A DNA stretch of 64,000 nucleotides from Adiantum capillus-veneris (GCA_014529385.2 CM043947.1:102794811-102858810), one strand, 5' to 3'; shown: positions 10,847-21,508, counted from the stretch's first letter. Program-made: numbers and translations. Notes: generated by a model not told the origin, from the letters alone.

Positions 10847-11002
10847 GAAATGTACTCTGCGTATCCGTGTCGTACGCTAGGGTTTGCTGCTGTCTGCAGG
10901 GGCCCCTTCAGCCTCGCGCTCAGCAGCCGGCCAGAGAGAGAACTGTCCTCCTAGCTGCAGAGAGACCCTCGCGCTCAGCCCGCCACAGAGTTCAGCCTCG
11001 CG

Positions 11003-11058
<56 letters not shown>
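10790..11058. repeat. Two (GA)n tracts with a cctcgcgctcag repeat between
   Basis: GA tracts at about 10792-10844 and 11008-11058 flank three copies of cctcgcgctcag (10912-10923, 10967-10978, 10996-11007). Neither tract carries the LINE-A 3' junction sequence, unlike those at 1333 and 11557. Reading frames across them are repeat artefacts. Confidence 0.8.
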
Positions 11059-11060
<2 letters not shown>

Positions 11061-11553
11061 CGCACAAGAAGACTCCACCAAAAATCCGGGAGGTGATCAA
11101 TAGGGCTATGACATTCTTCAACCTGCAAGGAGAAGCAGTATATGGTGCAAATCTGAAGGCAAGGTCGGAACCATCCAACATACCCACCAAACCAATTCCA
11201 AACCTAAATCATCCGTCAAACAGGAGAAGAAACAAAAAAGAACAAGCATTAAATAAGTAAACATACACGCACAAACACCTCAACCACAAGCAGTCATGGA
11301 GAACACACTCACCCCAAGCACATGCAGATCCGCAGCACAAGCATCACACAAAAGAAATAAGGCATATACAAGCAAGCAAGCTAAACATACAGAAACCATG
11401 AGAAACAAAGATAAGAACAACAAACAAAACGAAAGAAAAGAAACTGTCGCAGGCAGCATAGGTGGCAAGAGGGGAACGGATATCTGGTGAAGGTCGCCAA
11501 GTAGAGCACTTGTGGTTTTGTAAACCTTAAGTGTACCAAGCCCCACTTTTTTT

Positions 11554-11555
<2 letters not shown>
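11059..11555. other. Unassigned A/C-rich stretch
   Basis: No gene is seen. It is A- and C-rich on the plus strand, with aaacaaaa and accaa runs, and ends at ccccacttttttttgg directly before the tail of LINE-A copy 2. It is probably the target region of that insertion. Confidence 0.4.
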
Positions 11556-11612
<57 letters not shown>

Positions 11613-12520
11613 GAAATGTTATAGTAACGTCTCCAAGAGGCCAAAGTGACCTATGAGACCAAAAAAATTACAATTGGTGAATTTGATACAATGTCTATGA
11701 GTACAGAAAATACAAAGAGCTGAAAAAACTGAAGTTGAAACGAAATAGGCGGGGAGGGGTGATGGGGTGAGGGCTGATACAATGGCTTAGCTGATGGATA
11801 CACATCACTAGTGATACAAATGAGGGACAAATCATCAGAGGTAGGCGGGCCAAGCTCAGATGAGATCCCTCATCAGTCGTTGCCGAACCTCATCAATATC
11901 CTCCATGGTCAATACTCTGACTGATCGTCTCGCATGTCGAGCTAGGATGGTTTGAATCCTCTGCTGCCACCTCCGTCGATGATGTGAGACCCCCCGTGGT
12001 CGTGGACGCCTGGGTCTGCCTAGCTCAATAGCTCGATCAATCAACATACCTCTTGTGTGGGTGGGACTTGAGATCTGCTGTGATGACTGCTCCCTTGGCT
12101 GGTGTAAAGAAGTCTGTGATCTGTCTCTGAGATTGGCTCTCGGCCAATCTCAATCTGAAGCTGATTTGAGGATGTGCGTATCTGCCGAATAGCACACCAT
12201 ATCCCATGAGATAAAGTGTGTATCCATGTATGCAGGCCTAATCACAAAACCGTCCTTTGTGAGTTGGAGAAGATTTTCTCTATAGAAAGCCATCTTCGTG
12301 CCCAACTCCTGTGCCGGCTGTATCCATGTGCTCTTGGTATCTAGCTGAATCAGATCCCGACGTATGAGTCTGATGATCTCTGTCCGTGTGAGAGATAGGG
12401 AGGGTGCATCCAAGGAGTACTGGAACGGAGGCAATCTATCCATGCTGAAACCATGTGACTGAAACCATGAAGTCATCTGCTCATACCAACATGCTGTGTC
12501 ACCCTGCCTTCTTGTTCATA
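11556..12520 (-). mobile_element. LINE-A copy 2, 5'-truncated
   Basis: Minus-strand 3' end of LINE-A: (GA)n 11557-11613, 3' UTR, then the ORF2 C-terminus. The junction atgaaatgttata next to the GA tract, and ggccaaagtgacctatgag 20 bases further, match copy 1. Only about the last 0.9 kb of the element is present, the usual result of incomplete reverse transcription. The truncation point lies within a duplicated region (12430-12727). Confidence 0.85.
11856..12476 (-). pseudogene. LINE-A ORF2 C-terminal remnant
   Basis: The minus-strand frame 12476-12150 reads SHGFSMDRLPPFQYSLDA and TKMAFYRENLLQLTKDGF, matching copy 1 (SLQAPLRSL and TKMAFYREHLLHLTGL). The segment between, including the Cys-rich motif, is deleted near 12130. 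The end (11856-12047, MLIDRAIELGRPRRP) aligns with ILIDRALELGRSRQP and runs about 20 residues beyond the stop of copy 1, ending VRQRLMRDLI. It also preserves the bases whose loss causes the copy 1 frameshift. Confidence 0.8.
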
Positions 12521-12727
12521 ATCCCTGTTCTGTGTTCTAGATGTGAGTATCTGTAACAGGGAATGGCAGTTCTTCCTCGTTTCTGTTCCCCATGGCAATC
12601 TATCCATGCCGAAACCATGTGACTGAAACCATGAACTCATCTGCCCATACCAACATGCTGTGTCACCCTGCCTTCTTGTTCATAATCCCTGTTCCGTGTG
12701 TTAGATGTGAGTATCTGTAACAGGGAA
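12430..12727. repeat. Tandem duplication of a LINE-A plus MITE2 junction
   Basis: Unit 1 (about 12430-12594) and unit 2 (about 12595-12727) share ggcaatctatccatgc, gaaaccatgtgactgaaacc, accaacatgctgtgtcaccc and tgtgagtatctgtaacaggg. Each unit contains the 5' end of the truncated LINE-A and part of a MITE2-like sequence (about 12515-12595 in unit 1: ccctgttctgtgttct, then gtaacagggaatggcag). The duplication is therefore later than both insertions. Confidence 0.8.
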
Positions 12728-12816
12728 GCCATTCCTACCAGCTTTGCTTCCTCTTGGAGAAGGACTTGGCTAGATGGAGGAGATATTGGTGACTGGGGAG
12801 TAGATAGGGGCAGAAG

Positions 12817-13082
12817 TGACAAGGTTGGTGTAAAGGAGAGCCGAAATCACTGGGTTGAGCCAATATATAGATGCTTGTGGAGGTAGTGGTAGGGGTAGCA
12901 CAGGATGTCGACCTGGTAGAATTGTCTTCTTCTCTTGTAGATGACAAGGTGACAGGGTTGGTATAAAGGAGAGCTGAAATCACTGGGTTGAGACAAAGAT
13001 GTAGATGCTTGTGGAGGTAGTGGTCTGGGTGGCGCAGGATTTCGACCTGGTAGAAAGGGTTGTCATCTTCTCTTATAGGACT
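12817..13082. repeat. Tandem duplication, two units of about 135 bp
   Basis: The units 12817-12951 and 12952-13082 share ggttggt(g/a)taaaggagag, gaaatcactgggttgag, agatgcttgtggaggtagtg and gacctggtagaa. No coding function is evident. Confidence 0.8.
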
Positions 13083-13099
13083 TAAAAGCGCTTCTAAGA

Positions 13100-13530
13100 G
13101 GACTTGGCCGGGTGTCCCTAGACTGCCTGGTGCTGGTCATACATGAGCAGTGTATACCAACCACTTAACCTAACCCGGCTGAATGTTCGACCAGATGGGC
13201 TTAGCCTTGTAGCTGGGTCTAGTCCACCCAAGTGGGTTGGACTGAGGAGTCGATCAGATGGGCTGAGCCTTGTAGTGGGGACTAGCCCACCCACGTGAGC
13301 TAGGTTGAGCTTGGTCGGACCCAAATGTGCTGAGCCAACCTCCAACTAGTCGACCTTACAAGTAGGAACTTTTGTAGCCAATCCAAGACTTTCCGGAGCC
13401 AACCATTAGACTAGTCCACCAACTCGAGGCTCGAGCTGAGAGTAGTTGACCTTTGGCACTAGTCCACCTTGGACTAGTCGGTCTGTTGAAGCTGAGCCAA
13501 CAAGTAGGAACTAGTCCACGAAGCTGAGCT
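13100..13530. repeat. Degenerate repeats with actagtcca core
   Basis: Two segments near 13185-13310 share (a/g)tcagatgggct(t/g)agccttgta and ccaccca. Further right, actagtccac(c/g) or its variant actagtcgacc recurs about six times to 13520, with gctgagccaac(a/c) also repeated. No gene is seen. Confidence 0.6.
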
Positions 13531-14092
13531 GAATCTGGGTGCAGGGCATAGTCGTGATGGCCAAGGTCGGCCTCAACTGAGTGAATTTTATTTTTGAGGT
13601 CCTGACTCCCACCGAGCGTGCCAAAAAAAAGAGATCATGAGGTTCAAAGGGCTTATCAAATCCTTCCACTGCTTGAAAATTGTCATCGTGGCCTTCCCTT
13701 CCATGTGCTATATGCAAGAAAATGTCGAGCAAGTTGTCAACTTGGGCCTCTCTTTCCTCCCCACTGTTCGAGGACTTATCATGATCATTGGTATTATGAT
13801 TTATCATCGTCTGTGACTCCAACCTCGACCTCTAGTTCCTCATACTCCTCTTGCTCATTGTTATTGATCTTCTTAGGATTCTCCATTGTTGCTAAACGTA
13901 GTTGTCAGGTCTGGATTGCCCATAAAATGAGTAATCAACTGTGCTTTGACACCACTGTAACTGGTTGGTCTACTGCCCAGGCGGTAATGGCTGACAAATC
14001 AGTAATTTCAGCCCACAAAAATGAAAAAGAAAGCCCTCAAAGTAATGATAGATATAAATCCTTGTTTGATGGTTGCGAAGTAATAGAGCAAG
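13531..14092. other. Unassigned stretch with a possible decayed primer-binding site
   Basis: No gene is recognised. The bases ctttgacaccactgtaac at 13944-13961 resemble, on the minus strand, a worn initiator-Met primer site (tggtgtcaaagc against tggtatcagagc), as found next to plant LTRs. No matching LTR pair was found, so this is weak. Confidence 0.25.
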
Positions 14093-14388
14093 GCTCGTTG
14101 CCGCTCGCTCCCTCCCCGCCATCACTACCCCATCCCCCTCGTGCCTCCCCCCCGTTGCTCCGCCCCTCCCGTCGTCGCGCTGTTGCAGCTCTCCACCTCT
14201 CTACCTCCTTTTCGCGTGCTGCCTGCCCACCCAACTCCTCCCTAGCTTCGCTTCGCCCCCTCCCCACATTACATCTTTCTTCTCCTGCGACCCACATCCT
14301 CAACCCTCGCGTTATCTATGGGCTGAATTCGGCCTCCTGGTGGTCTTCGCTGACGATTTCGCCTTCCTTTTTCAGCAGCAGACACAGA
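14093..14388 (+). other. LINE-B copy 3, C-rich 5' UTR
   Basis: C-rich leader (ctcgctccctccccgcc and similar) ending at the ORF1 ATG (14389). It is the plus-strand counterpart of the G-rich leaders of LINE-B copies 1, 2 and 4. Confidence 0.6.
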
Positions 14389-15122
14389 ATGGTATCCCCT
14401 GCTTCATCTCAGACGAACTCTACTGAAGGCCCCTTGTCCAACAATGCAGAGCCGACCCTTCGACTTGCTCTTTTGTTAGAAGAGCAAGTGAGCTTGGTGG
14501 CCGAGGTGGAACGACTTCAAGCCACCTTGGTCATCTACAGGATCGCTGGCTTAGGACCCAGTAGAGGCGAGGTTCAGGACTTGTTCCAGGCCCGACTCAT
14601 CACCGAAGTGGGCAAGATTACTGATGTGTAGATTCTTGGGAGAGGATACTATCAAATAGAGTTTGAGTCTCCAAAGATGGGAGTGAAAGTGATTTCGATG
14701 AGTCCGCTTGGCATTTGGGCGGCTCGAGCTTATTTCAGACAGTGGCACCATGGCTTCGATTTGACATTAGATGTGCTAGAGAAGGCGGCAGACCTTCCTA
14801 GTTGAGTGTGCTTCCCTAGGCTTGAGATGGGAGTGCCTCCCCCTATTTCGAGGATTGTTTCCATGTTTGGGATGGTCCTGAAGACAACGTGCACTTCAGC
14901 TTCAGTTGTGGCCAAGGCCGCAAGGCTACCCACTGTGCGGGTTCTTGTTTGGGACACACACATACACACTCCCACAGGTGGTTCTACTGCCTCGAGTGAG
15001 TGGTAGTTGGATCACACTCAGTGTGGAGTATTTGGGCGGCCTCCCAAACCAGTGCTTCATTTGCAGACAGATGGGCCATCTTGTGAAGGCCTGTCCATGG
15101 AGGAGGACTCGTCGACTCGACC

Positions 15123-15130
15123 CTCGACAC
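15123..15130. repeat. MITE2 target-site duplication, left (CTCGACAC)
   Basis: Identical to 15292-15299. Confidence 0.85.
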
Positions 15131-15291
15131 CATAGTTACCAGGAACGGGAACGCGGAACGGGAACGCCGAACAAAATGCCATTCCCTGTTACGGGTACTC
15201 ACGTTTGAAACACGGAACGGGGATTCGGAACGGGAACTTGGAATGGGAACGGGGAACGGAGACCTGAAAACGGCCATTCCTTGTTACTATG
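15131..15291. mobile_element. MITE2, 161-bp hAT-type miniature element
   Basis: Flanked by a perfect 8-bp duplication. The left end reads catagttaccaggaacggg; the right end read inward is catagtaacaaggaatggc. The interior is mostly repeats of ggaacggg in both orientations. It has no coding capacity. The 8-bp target and terminal structure fit hAT. A worn relative in the opposite orientation is seen at about 12515-12595. Confidence 0.85.
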
Positions 15292-15299
15292 CTCGACAC
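15292..15299. repeat. MITE2 target-site duplication, right (CTCGACAC)
   Basis: Identical to 15123-15130. Confidence 0.85.
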
Positions 15300-16155
15300 A
15301 GACACAGTCTTCCAAAGCTGGCAAGGCTCAGGAGGCAAAGCGGCAGGGAGCATAGATGGGTACCCCTTCTGAGACAGGTGCCCAGGCAAACGAGGGTTGA
15401 CAGCAGATTCGTGGCCGGCGCCGTCAGTGGACAGGCGCGCTAGTCTGGTACCCTGGGTGGTCGGCTTGCACCAGGCGAGCAGCAGCAGGTTTCATAGGAA
15501 ACCGTTTTGACCCTCTACGACAGGATGAGATGGCAGATGTCCCTTCCACGTCAGCTTCGCCACTGCCAGCCCCTCCCCCTTCCCCGGCTTACCATCCCCA
15601 CTTCTCCGCCTCCACCTTCACCTCCTCCACCCACCCCCTCCGCCCCTCCCGCTAGTCCTTCCGCCCCGTCGCCTGACCCCTCCTCCCATCCCCCTCGTCG
15701 GTCCAGGGGACATGCCACTCTTCGGTAGCTTGGAGATCTCTTGGTAGCGCATTTTCCACGAGCCACTTGGTGCCAGAGGAGCAGCCCCATTTGCGGACGT
15801 CCCTTTTGGTGCAGGCATCACCTTGTGTGGCATTCCGTCGTGGGTTGACTAGTTTTTACATTCGTCCCCGCCGGAACTTCTTTGACTACGATTTTACACA
15901 TTTTCTAGGCGACTCTCGTCCTGACCTTAAGGCGGCTTGTTTCAGAGTACATGTTTTGTTTTTGACAGCCAAAAGGGCAAAGGCACTGAGTGGACTATGC
16001 ATACAGTGCTGGACTGCTCCATGTTCAGGCTTGTGTTCTCTCTCCACATGCGAGACTTGGGGGTGATAGACTTGATACAGAGTCTATGGCCGTTGGCCAA
16101 GTTCTTTGTGACACCACCAGATGGAGCAGGATGTAGACACATTGTGGTATGCTAT

Positions 16156-17655
16156 AGAAGGGAGCTTTCATCAATCAAAGCTCTTCAATGAGTGGTGAAG
16201 AAAATGGACCAGCTTGAAAGATGTAACAAAGTATCTTTGTGGGTATGTAAAGGAGATGGAGCTGCATGGAGTGCCTGAGGCAGAGATGGTTCAAAGTTTT
16301 GAGTTGGTTGCGGTTCGTGAGATCAGAGAGCATGTAAGGGGAATTAGAAATGAGCATGGGGAAACTTGGGAATTATTCAAATTAGCTCGAATGAAGAGTA
16401 TTTCAAGGGGGACTATGAAAGGATGACAAAGAGAACATTTTTTAAGTGGGTAGTTTGACCAAAAGAGGGGCTTTCACCTACCGAACTGCCAAGGGAATTT
16501 GAATGGCGCTATGATCAGTTGTGGGCCACAAGAAGTCGAGGTAGAAACGAAAAAGAGCCTCCTAGAACAGCTTCTCCATAAGAGATTTTTATACTTGAAG
16601 TGGCTATGTAGGAAGCTACTAAAGAAAAGAAGAAGGAAGCAACAAAAGGCAAAGCAAAGAGTCCAACTTACAAGCTCCAATCTGATATAGAGGCAGCGAC
16701 AAATCTCAAAAAGGTTTTGGAAGAGAGGATTCTGAACAGGAAGATTGAATTCACCTTGGGTGAAGTCCTTAGCATAGAAAAGCGGGAGTTCCATGAAGAA
16801 ATCATTGACATTATCAAAAGAAAGCGACAATCTCTTACTGAAGCAATCTATGCACAGGGCGAAGGTGAGACTTTAAATGCACAAGGAGTACAAGTTTATG
16901 GTGAGCAAGGTGATGAAAATGTTGTTGGATGCTACAAGTTTAAAGAAAGAGTAAAACATGTTCACTTCTTGGATAATGAAGATGAAGTCGAGACAACTCA
17001 CAAGAGTTATTACTCCAAGAATCGTTGGGCAAGAGCAACTACTGAGACCTTGGTAAGAGTGGGAGACTTAGAAGAGGCATACATTGCGCTGTTAGATCAT
17101 GGGTCAGAGGTTAACCTAATGTCCAAGAGTCTATATCAAAAAGGAAAATGGCCAATCGATATAAATCATGGATGGATGATTCTGCAGCAAATAAGTCCAA
17201 ATGTCAAGGTGACTATAGGGGATATGAAAGATGAACAAAACTTCCATGTTCAGGAGATGTCTACATATCCTCTTATCCTTGGGCAGCCACACATCACTGT
17301 TACTCGTATGGAAACAAAGGTGATGGACGACAGGTCAGCTTATGCTAGGATAATGAGTAGGGATGGGAAGCGTGCGGTTCAATTCCTTACTCTTTGTGTG
17401 GATCATGAAAGGAACGGGACAAGAGCAACCCTTGCCAAAGACAAATAAAGAACTCAAGGCCTACAAGGATATGAGGGGTTTTGGCCATGTATAGATACAT
17501 ATCCCTTTGAATCACAGGAAGTCCAAACGAAGGCTTTGATGAAAATGCTATGGATGAGGACGAAGAAAGAGAGGATTATGCGTTAGATTTAGTTGAAAGT
17601 GATGATAAAATTGACATGTGTATTGACTTAAATGAAGATTGAATATGTAAAGAGT
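16156..17655 (+). pseudogene. Ty3/gypsy Gag and aspartic protease remnant
   Basis: Gag-like sequence from about 16160 (LKDVTKYLCGYVKEMELHGV, FELVAVREIREHV, then after a frameshift NEYFKGDYERMTKRTFFKWV) has stops and shifts. From 16717 a 243-codon open frame carries the protease: AYIALLDHGSEVNLMSKSLY is the retropepsin active-site region with DHG in place of DTG/DSG, and YPLILGQPHI is the second conserved element. Downstream acidic residues run to TGA at 17641. No reverse transcriptase follows. The damaged catalytic triad implies loss of protease activity. Confidence 0.75.
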
Positions 17656-17685
17656 TATATGTGCCACATGCCGGAGAATGTGCAG

Positions 17686-17700
17686 GTTTAGAGGGGGTGG
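17686..17700 (+). promoter_or_regulatory. Polypurine tract before a 3' LTR-like start
   Basis: Tttagagggggtgga is followed by TGTCATG, the usual layout at the 3' LTR of a retrotransposon. It follows directly on the Gag-protease remnant, so the element probably lost pol by internal deletion or never had it. Confidence 0.55.
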
Positions 17701-18603
17701 ATGTCATGTTGTGGCACGTTTATAATGTGAAATCAAAATGTTCACCTCAAAGTTTATGCCTTTTGCTACGTGGGACTAAATGCTACAATGTACATAATGT
17801 TATATATGTGAAAACGGTCACCATGGTTGCAGTCGTGTACATACATTGCCAGGGCGGTGAGGCCCTGAACGTGGCACTACGGTGTGTCTCGTCACATAAA
17901 AACATGACCAATTTGGTTTAGAGATGTACATATGTCAAAGTGCATGGAGATGGCACACTTGTTTCGCCTAGAAAGTTCAGTGCCTTCAACCAAAAATAGC
18001 AAGTTTCGTGCTTAGCCATGAACGATGCATCTAAAGTGCTTGCCAAGTGGAAAAATGAGGTTCAACATATAATTTGAGCGTAAGGGGATTTTTCCACAAT
18101 TTTAGGAATTTTTCTCAACTCATGGCATTTTTAGGCTAGAAATGGCAAAAAATGGTAAAAAATAATTAAAAAATGGCTCAAAATGCCACATCATTCATGG
18201 GGCCTTCTTCCATGGTGTGTTGTGCATCCTGCGCTGTTCCAACTCCGTGTTGAGCGTGTGAGGGTTCCGATTAGGGTTTCCTCTCTTCAAAAAGGTGTGT
18301 AATCTTGTCTCTGGAAGTTCTCAAGCTTCCATGAAATGGCCTCGACAAAGAATAGAAGGATGAAATAAGTGGTTTTATTGGGGCAAACAGACATTGCAAC
18401 TGTAGTCGAGGCTACACTAAATCCACAAACACACAAGAGTTTTGACTTAATCTTGGTTCTTTTGTAGAGCAAAGCTTTCATGGATGGAGTTTTGTTTATT
18501 TTTAGTGTGTCTTTTGCTTCAAATCTTTTGCAACTCACTTGATTTTGCTGCGAATTCTCAGAGTCAGAGGCGTGATGCTTTCCTAGCCGCATTGCGCACT
18601 TCT
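17701..18603. other. Probable 3' LTR and unassigned sequence
   Basis: Begins TGTCATGTTGTGG after the polypurine tract. No second LTR copy is present in the window, so the LTR end cannot be placed. The remainder to 18603 shows no gene; it includes repeated aaaaatgg runs near 18140-18185. Confidence 0.4.
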
Positions 18604-18765
18604 TGACAACGTGGAGTTTGCTGATGACTCAGGCATGTTTTTGGAGGGCTGTGAGGCCAATTTGCAGAGGTGTGCGCAGGCCCTAAAGGTGTTTTGCTGT
18701 ACGTCATGAGCATTGATTAACTGGTGAAAGACGGTGACTTTTTGGGTTGGTGATGCCATTTTGTT
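18604..18765 (+). pseudogene. LINE-B-like reverse transcriptase fragment
   Basis: About 160 bp on the plus strand reads VEFADDSGMFLEG, then EANLQRCAQALKVFCCTS and ALINW, matching EFADYSALYLEGQEANLHRC and ALETFCCASGALINW of LINE-B copy 2. It retains the catalytic ADD. Two in-frame stops are present. It is joined directly to gypsy integrase sequence. Confidence 0.8.
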
Positions 18766-19480
18766 CGGCATATCATCCACAAAGTGATGGATGAAGAGAA
18801 AGGGTTAATCCGATTTTGGAAGAAATGCTTGGACATTATATGTAATCAAGATTGGCTTCTTGGGAAGAGTATTTACCTTTGGTGAAGTTTTCTTTAATAA
18901 CTTATTCCATTAAGCCACCGCGATAACTCCATAGCAGCTTATGGTTATTCTCCTATCTTTCCGACAAACTTTGTCTTGTAACGCAAGGTTGTGTTAGCAG
19001 ATCAATTAGGACAAGAAATGGAGGACAATAAGATTCGTGATCAAATGTCTAGAGCTCAATGGCAATATCAGAACAATGCAATCAAAAGTCAAAGACATGT
19101 GGAATTCCAAGGAGACCTTTTTCTACACTTTGTAGCGCCTCATTGCTATGAGATCTCTACAACTTCGTTCGAGGTGTTATGGATCTTTCAAAATCGTGAA
19201 GATGACTCTGCTCTCAGTTACAGATTGGAGTTACCAACCTCCTGGGGTAAAATTCATTTGACGTTTCATGTTTCCTTGTGATACTCGAGTGCTAGATGTT
19301 ACCGGTTATGTTTTAGAACTCGGAGATGAACACCTTGCTCTCATTCGGGATTTTGGATGTTCTTTAGAAGGAAGCGTGAAACATGATTACTAGAGAAATT
19401 TTTGTCAAATGGAAGACTTGGATGAATCATATTAAACACAATCTGATGAAGACGTGAAAAATTAGAGAGAGTGTTTTCGA
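18766..19480 (+). pseudogene. Ty3/gypsy integrase C-terminal remnant
   Basis: Reads SAYHPQSDG, a stop, then RERVNP, the conserved end of the integrase core. It then gives a spacer-helix region (LADQLGQEMEDNKIRDQMSR) and YRLELPTSWGKIHLTFHVSL, the typical integrase C-terminal motif, ending at 19281. Sequence to about 19480 contains TREIFVKWKTWMNHIK, similar to the VKWK core of chromovirus chromodomains. Stops and shifts are scattered through it. Confidence 0.75.
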
Positions 19481-19635
19481 GATTTCTTTGTCAAACTCCA
19501 TGCTAGCAGGTATTCGTTAGTAGAGGGCTATAGTTCAGCTGGGAGGGACCAATCTCTTGATTATTGTGACTCGCTATTTTTAGCTTCTTTTGGATATTAT
19601 TTCCTTACTAGTTTGGACAGCGGCCTTTGGCCGCC

Positions 19636-19725
19636 TCTGTGTGTGTGTATGTGTGCGTGCGTGCGTGCGTGCGTGTGTGTGTGTGTGATGTGCGCGCGCA
19701 GGTGTGTGTGTGTGTGTGTGTGTGG
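19636..19725. repeat. (GT)n/(GC)n alternating purine-pyrimidine tract
   Basis: A long run of tgtg, tgcg and cgcg dinucleotides, of a kind able to take left-handed form. Overlapping frames are Val/Cys or His/Thr repeats and not genes. Confidence 0.9.
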
Positions 19726-20207
19726 AGTGAAGAGGTGTACGCGATACAATCCAAGGAAGTTGTACAACAGAATCAGTACACGCAGGTCTCCCACCAGTCT
19801 GCGCAGATGCAGCTCGTCACTTTGCATAAGCGCAGCAGACGGGTCCTGGATTTTAGGGTTCGCGAATCTATTGGAATCCCTATAGCACAGGTCTGAACGT
19901 GAGCGGAAAACCTAATACGTAGGGACAGGAAACCCTAATCGCGTCGCCCGGCTTTGCTGCATTCGTCAATTCTTTTTCTGGATCCTTGCGCAGTGTGTTT
20001 CAAATGCGCAGGGATTTTTGCAAAGGTTTTTTTCTCAGTACAATTTAGCAGCGAAGTGTACAAAGTCTCTACAGTTAATGTAAAGTTCATTTAGCAGGTG
20101 AACAGAGGGTCTTTTTCAGTTCAACAGCAGGTGTACAAAGTTTTGTAGTGTTCAAGCATCTAGCAGGTTTCAATTCACATAGGGTTTTGAAGCGAATTTG
20201 TTCTTTC

Positions 20208-20912
20208 ATGACTGAGTTGGCCTCCGATCTCGATCGGGTTTATAAACGCAGGAAACAGATGGCCGCAGAATCCTCAGAAATGGGTGCGCGGAACGCTTGG
20301 GAGGGTCAAGAGCCCACCATTGAGGTGCTTATCCCAGTTCAAGCTCTCATGGACCCAATGGTGCAGTATGCTCTCAATGCGGTTATTTTGTTCTTTCCGG
20401 GCAAGATGCCCACTGCGCAAGACGTGGGTCAGTGGGTAGATTCTCTTCTTAAACGCCAGACTGTCCGGGGTGTCTACTTTGGAGCCAGAGGATTCTATGA
20501 AGTCTTGTTGGCTGACACTGACGCTTGCAACATGTTGCTTGAATCATCTCCTTTGTTTTTTGGTACTCAGATGACACATGTACTGCCATGGGCTCTTACT
20601 AAAGATTATCAAAGCCTTATTCGTCACAAGTGCCTAGTATGGGTCGAAATAGTTGACTTTCCGCGCACCTGGCGACACTTTCTTCTTGTGCTTGCTTCTT
20701 GCTTGGGGAAAGTAATATGTCCTCCTAAACTTGATGCCAATACAAATAGGTTTTGTGTGCTTTGGGACACGGATGTTCCCACTCCTCAAGGTATTACTGT
20801 TAACTCGGGGGACCCTCTTATTGGCAAGCGTCCTTTCAAGCTCAAATGTGGGAAATTTGCGAATTCATGTTTTCGATGTGGGAAATTTGGACACATGCAA
20901 TCTGAATCCTAA
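20208..20912 (+). pseudogene. LINE-C ORF1, DUF4283-like and broken zinc knuckle
   Basis: Open frame of 235 codons from ATG 20208 (MTELASDLDRVYKRRKQM). The frame is open about 60 nt further upstream without ATG. The middle matches the DUF4283 pattern of plant LINE/gag-like proteins: ILFFPGKMPTAQDVGQWVDS, GVYFGARGFYEVLLADTDAC, and WVEIVDFPRTW. It ends with CFRCGKFGHMQSES: a CCHC knuckle whose last Cys is Ser, followed at once by a stop. Further ORF1-like Pro/Ser-rich sequence runs to about 21290 with several stops. It is distinct from LINE-B ORF1. A gag of another retroelement cannot be excluded. Confidence 0.65.
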
Positions 20913-21440
20913 GACTCATTTGTAGCCGCCTCCTTTAGCTGTTTCGCAGCTTGTTGTTTCCAATGGAAAAGAGGACTCTAATTCGAGATCTACTTCCATT
21001 GGGGCCACTGCCTTGCCTGATGTACCACCTCTGGTTAAAGGCAAAGTTAAATCTGCTGGTTCCCCTAACTCTCAAAGCAAAGGAAAGATTGCCGTAGCTT
21101 AGGAGACGCAGAATAAGGGTAAAACTGTGGATCCTGGGGAAGGGTCTCCTTGGTCATGCAGAGGTTTAGGCCGTGGAAGAAAAACCCAAATGGTGGGATA
21201 GAAGCACAAGGAACAATCTGCAGACTTTCTCTATCATGTCGTGCCAGTTGATACGAACGTGCCAACAGAACCTCAAACGAAGGGATAGAGCAATGATCCA
21301 AAGTTTGAAAACTCCCACCCTCGCATCGTGCGGGACCAACGTGATGGATAGAGTTCAGAGAGAAGTGAAACAGAGCTTTGATGTTAAAACTTAAAGATTC
21401 TCGCATCGTGCGGCACCAAAAAAAGTACAACACCACAAAA
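20913..21440 (+). other. Decayed downstream part of LINE-C ORF1 and unassigned sequence
   Basis: In-frame continuation with stops (PPPLAVSQLVVSNGKEDSNS and similar) to about 21290. Beyond this, ctcgcatcgtgcgg occurs twice (near 21323 and 21401). No ORF2 is found. Confidence 0.45.
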
Positions 21441-21452
21441 ATACGGGATCAA

Positions 21453-21462
21453 GCTTTATATA
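21453..21462 (+). promoter_or_regulatory. Possible TATA box
   Basis: Tttatataag, about 55 bp before ATG 21509, with a CACGTG-type element (ggacacgtgtc, 21487-21497) between. A second cacgtg lies at about 21572-21577. The role is inferred from position only. Confidence 0.3.
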
Positions 21463-21508
21463 AGGAGGTAAAAAATGACCGTTATGGACACGTGTCATTC
21501 ATGTACAC

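Larger units (their letters stand above)
14389..16155 (+). pseudogene. LINE-B copy 3, ORF1 only, with a MITE inside
   Basis: Plus-strand ORF1 starting MVSPASSQTNSTEGPL at 14389. It continues with TLRLALLLEEQVSLVAEVERLQAT, matching LRLALSPTEQASLAVEVERLQAT of copy 2. A TAG replaces CAG at 14629-14631 (DV stop ILG against DVQILG). Later come the zinc knuckle CFICRQMGHLVKACP (about 15054-15098), MITE2 (15131-15291), a Pro-rich segment without long homopolymer, and FYIRPRRNFFDYDFTHFLGDS. It ends near 16155 in RHIVVCY, just before the ORF1 C-terminus, and is followed by unrelated gypsy gag. ORF2 is absent. Confidence 0.85.

Noticed and set aside
10800-11128. Arg-Glu and Ser-Leu repeat frames
   Set aside because: Translations of (GA)n tracts.
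13941-13961. Ctttgacaccactgtaac as a functional primer-binding site
   Set aside because: Two or more mismatches to the initiator-Met site and no LTR pair around it; kept only as a weak note.
19597-19896. Val/Cys- and His/Thr-rich frames
   Set aside because: Products of the alternating GT/GC tract.
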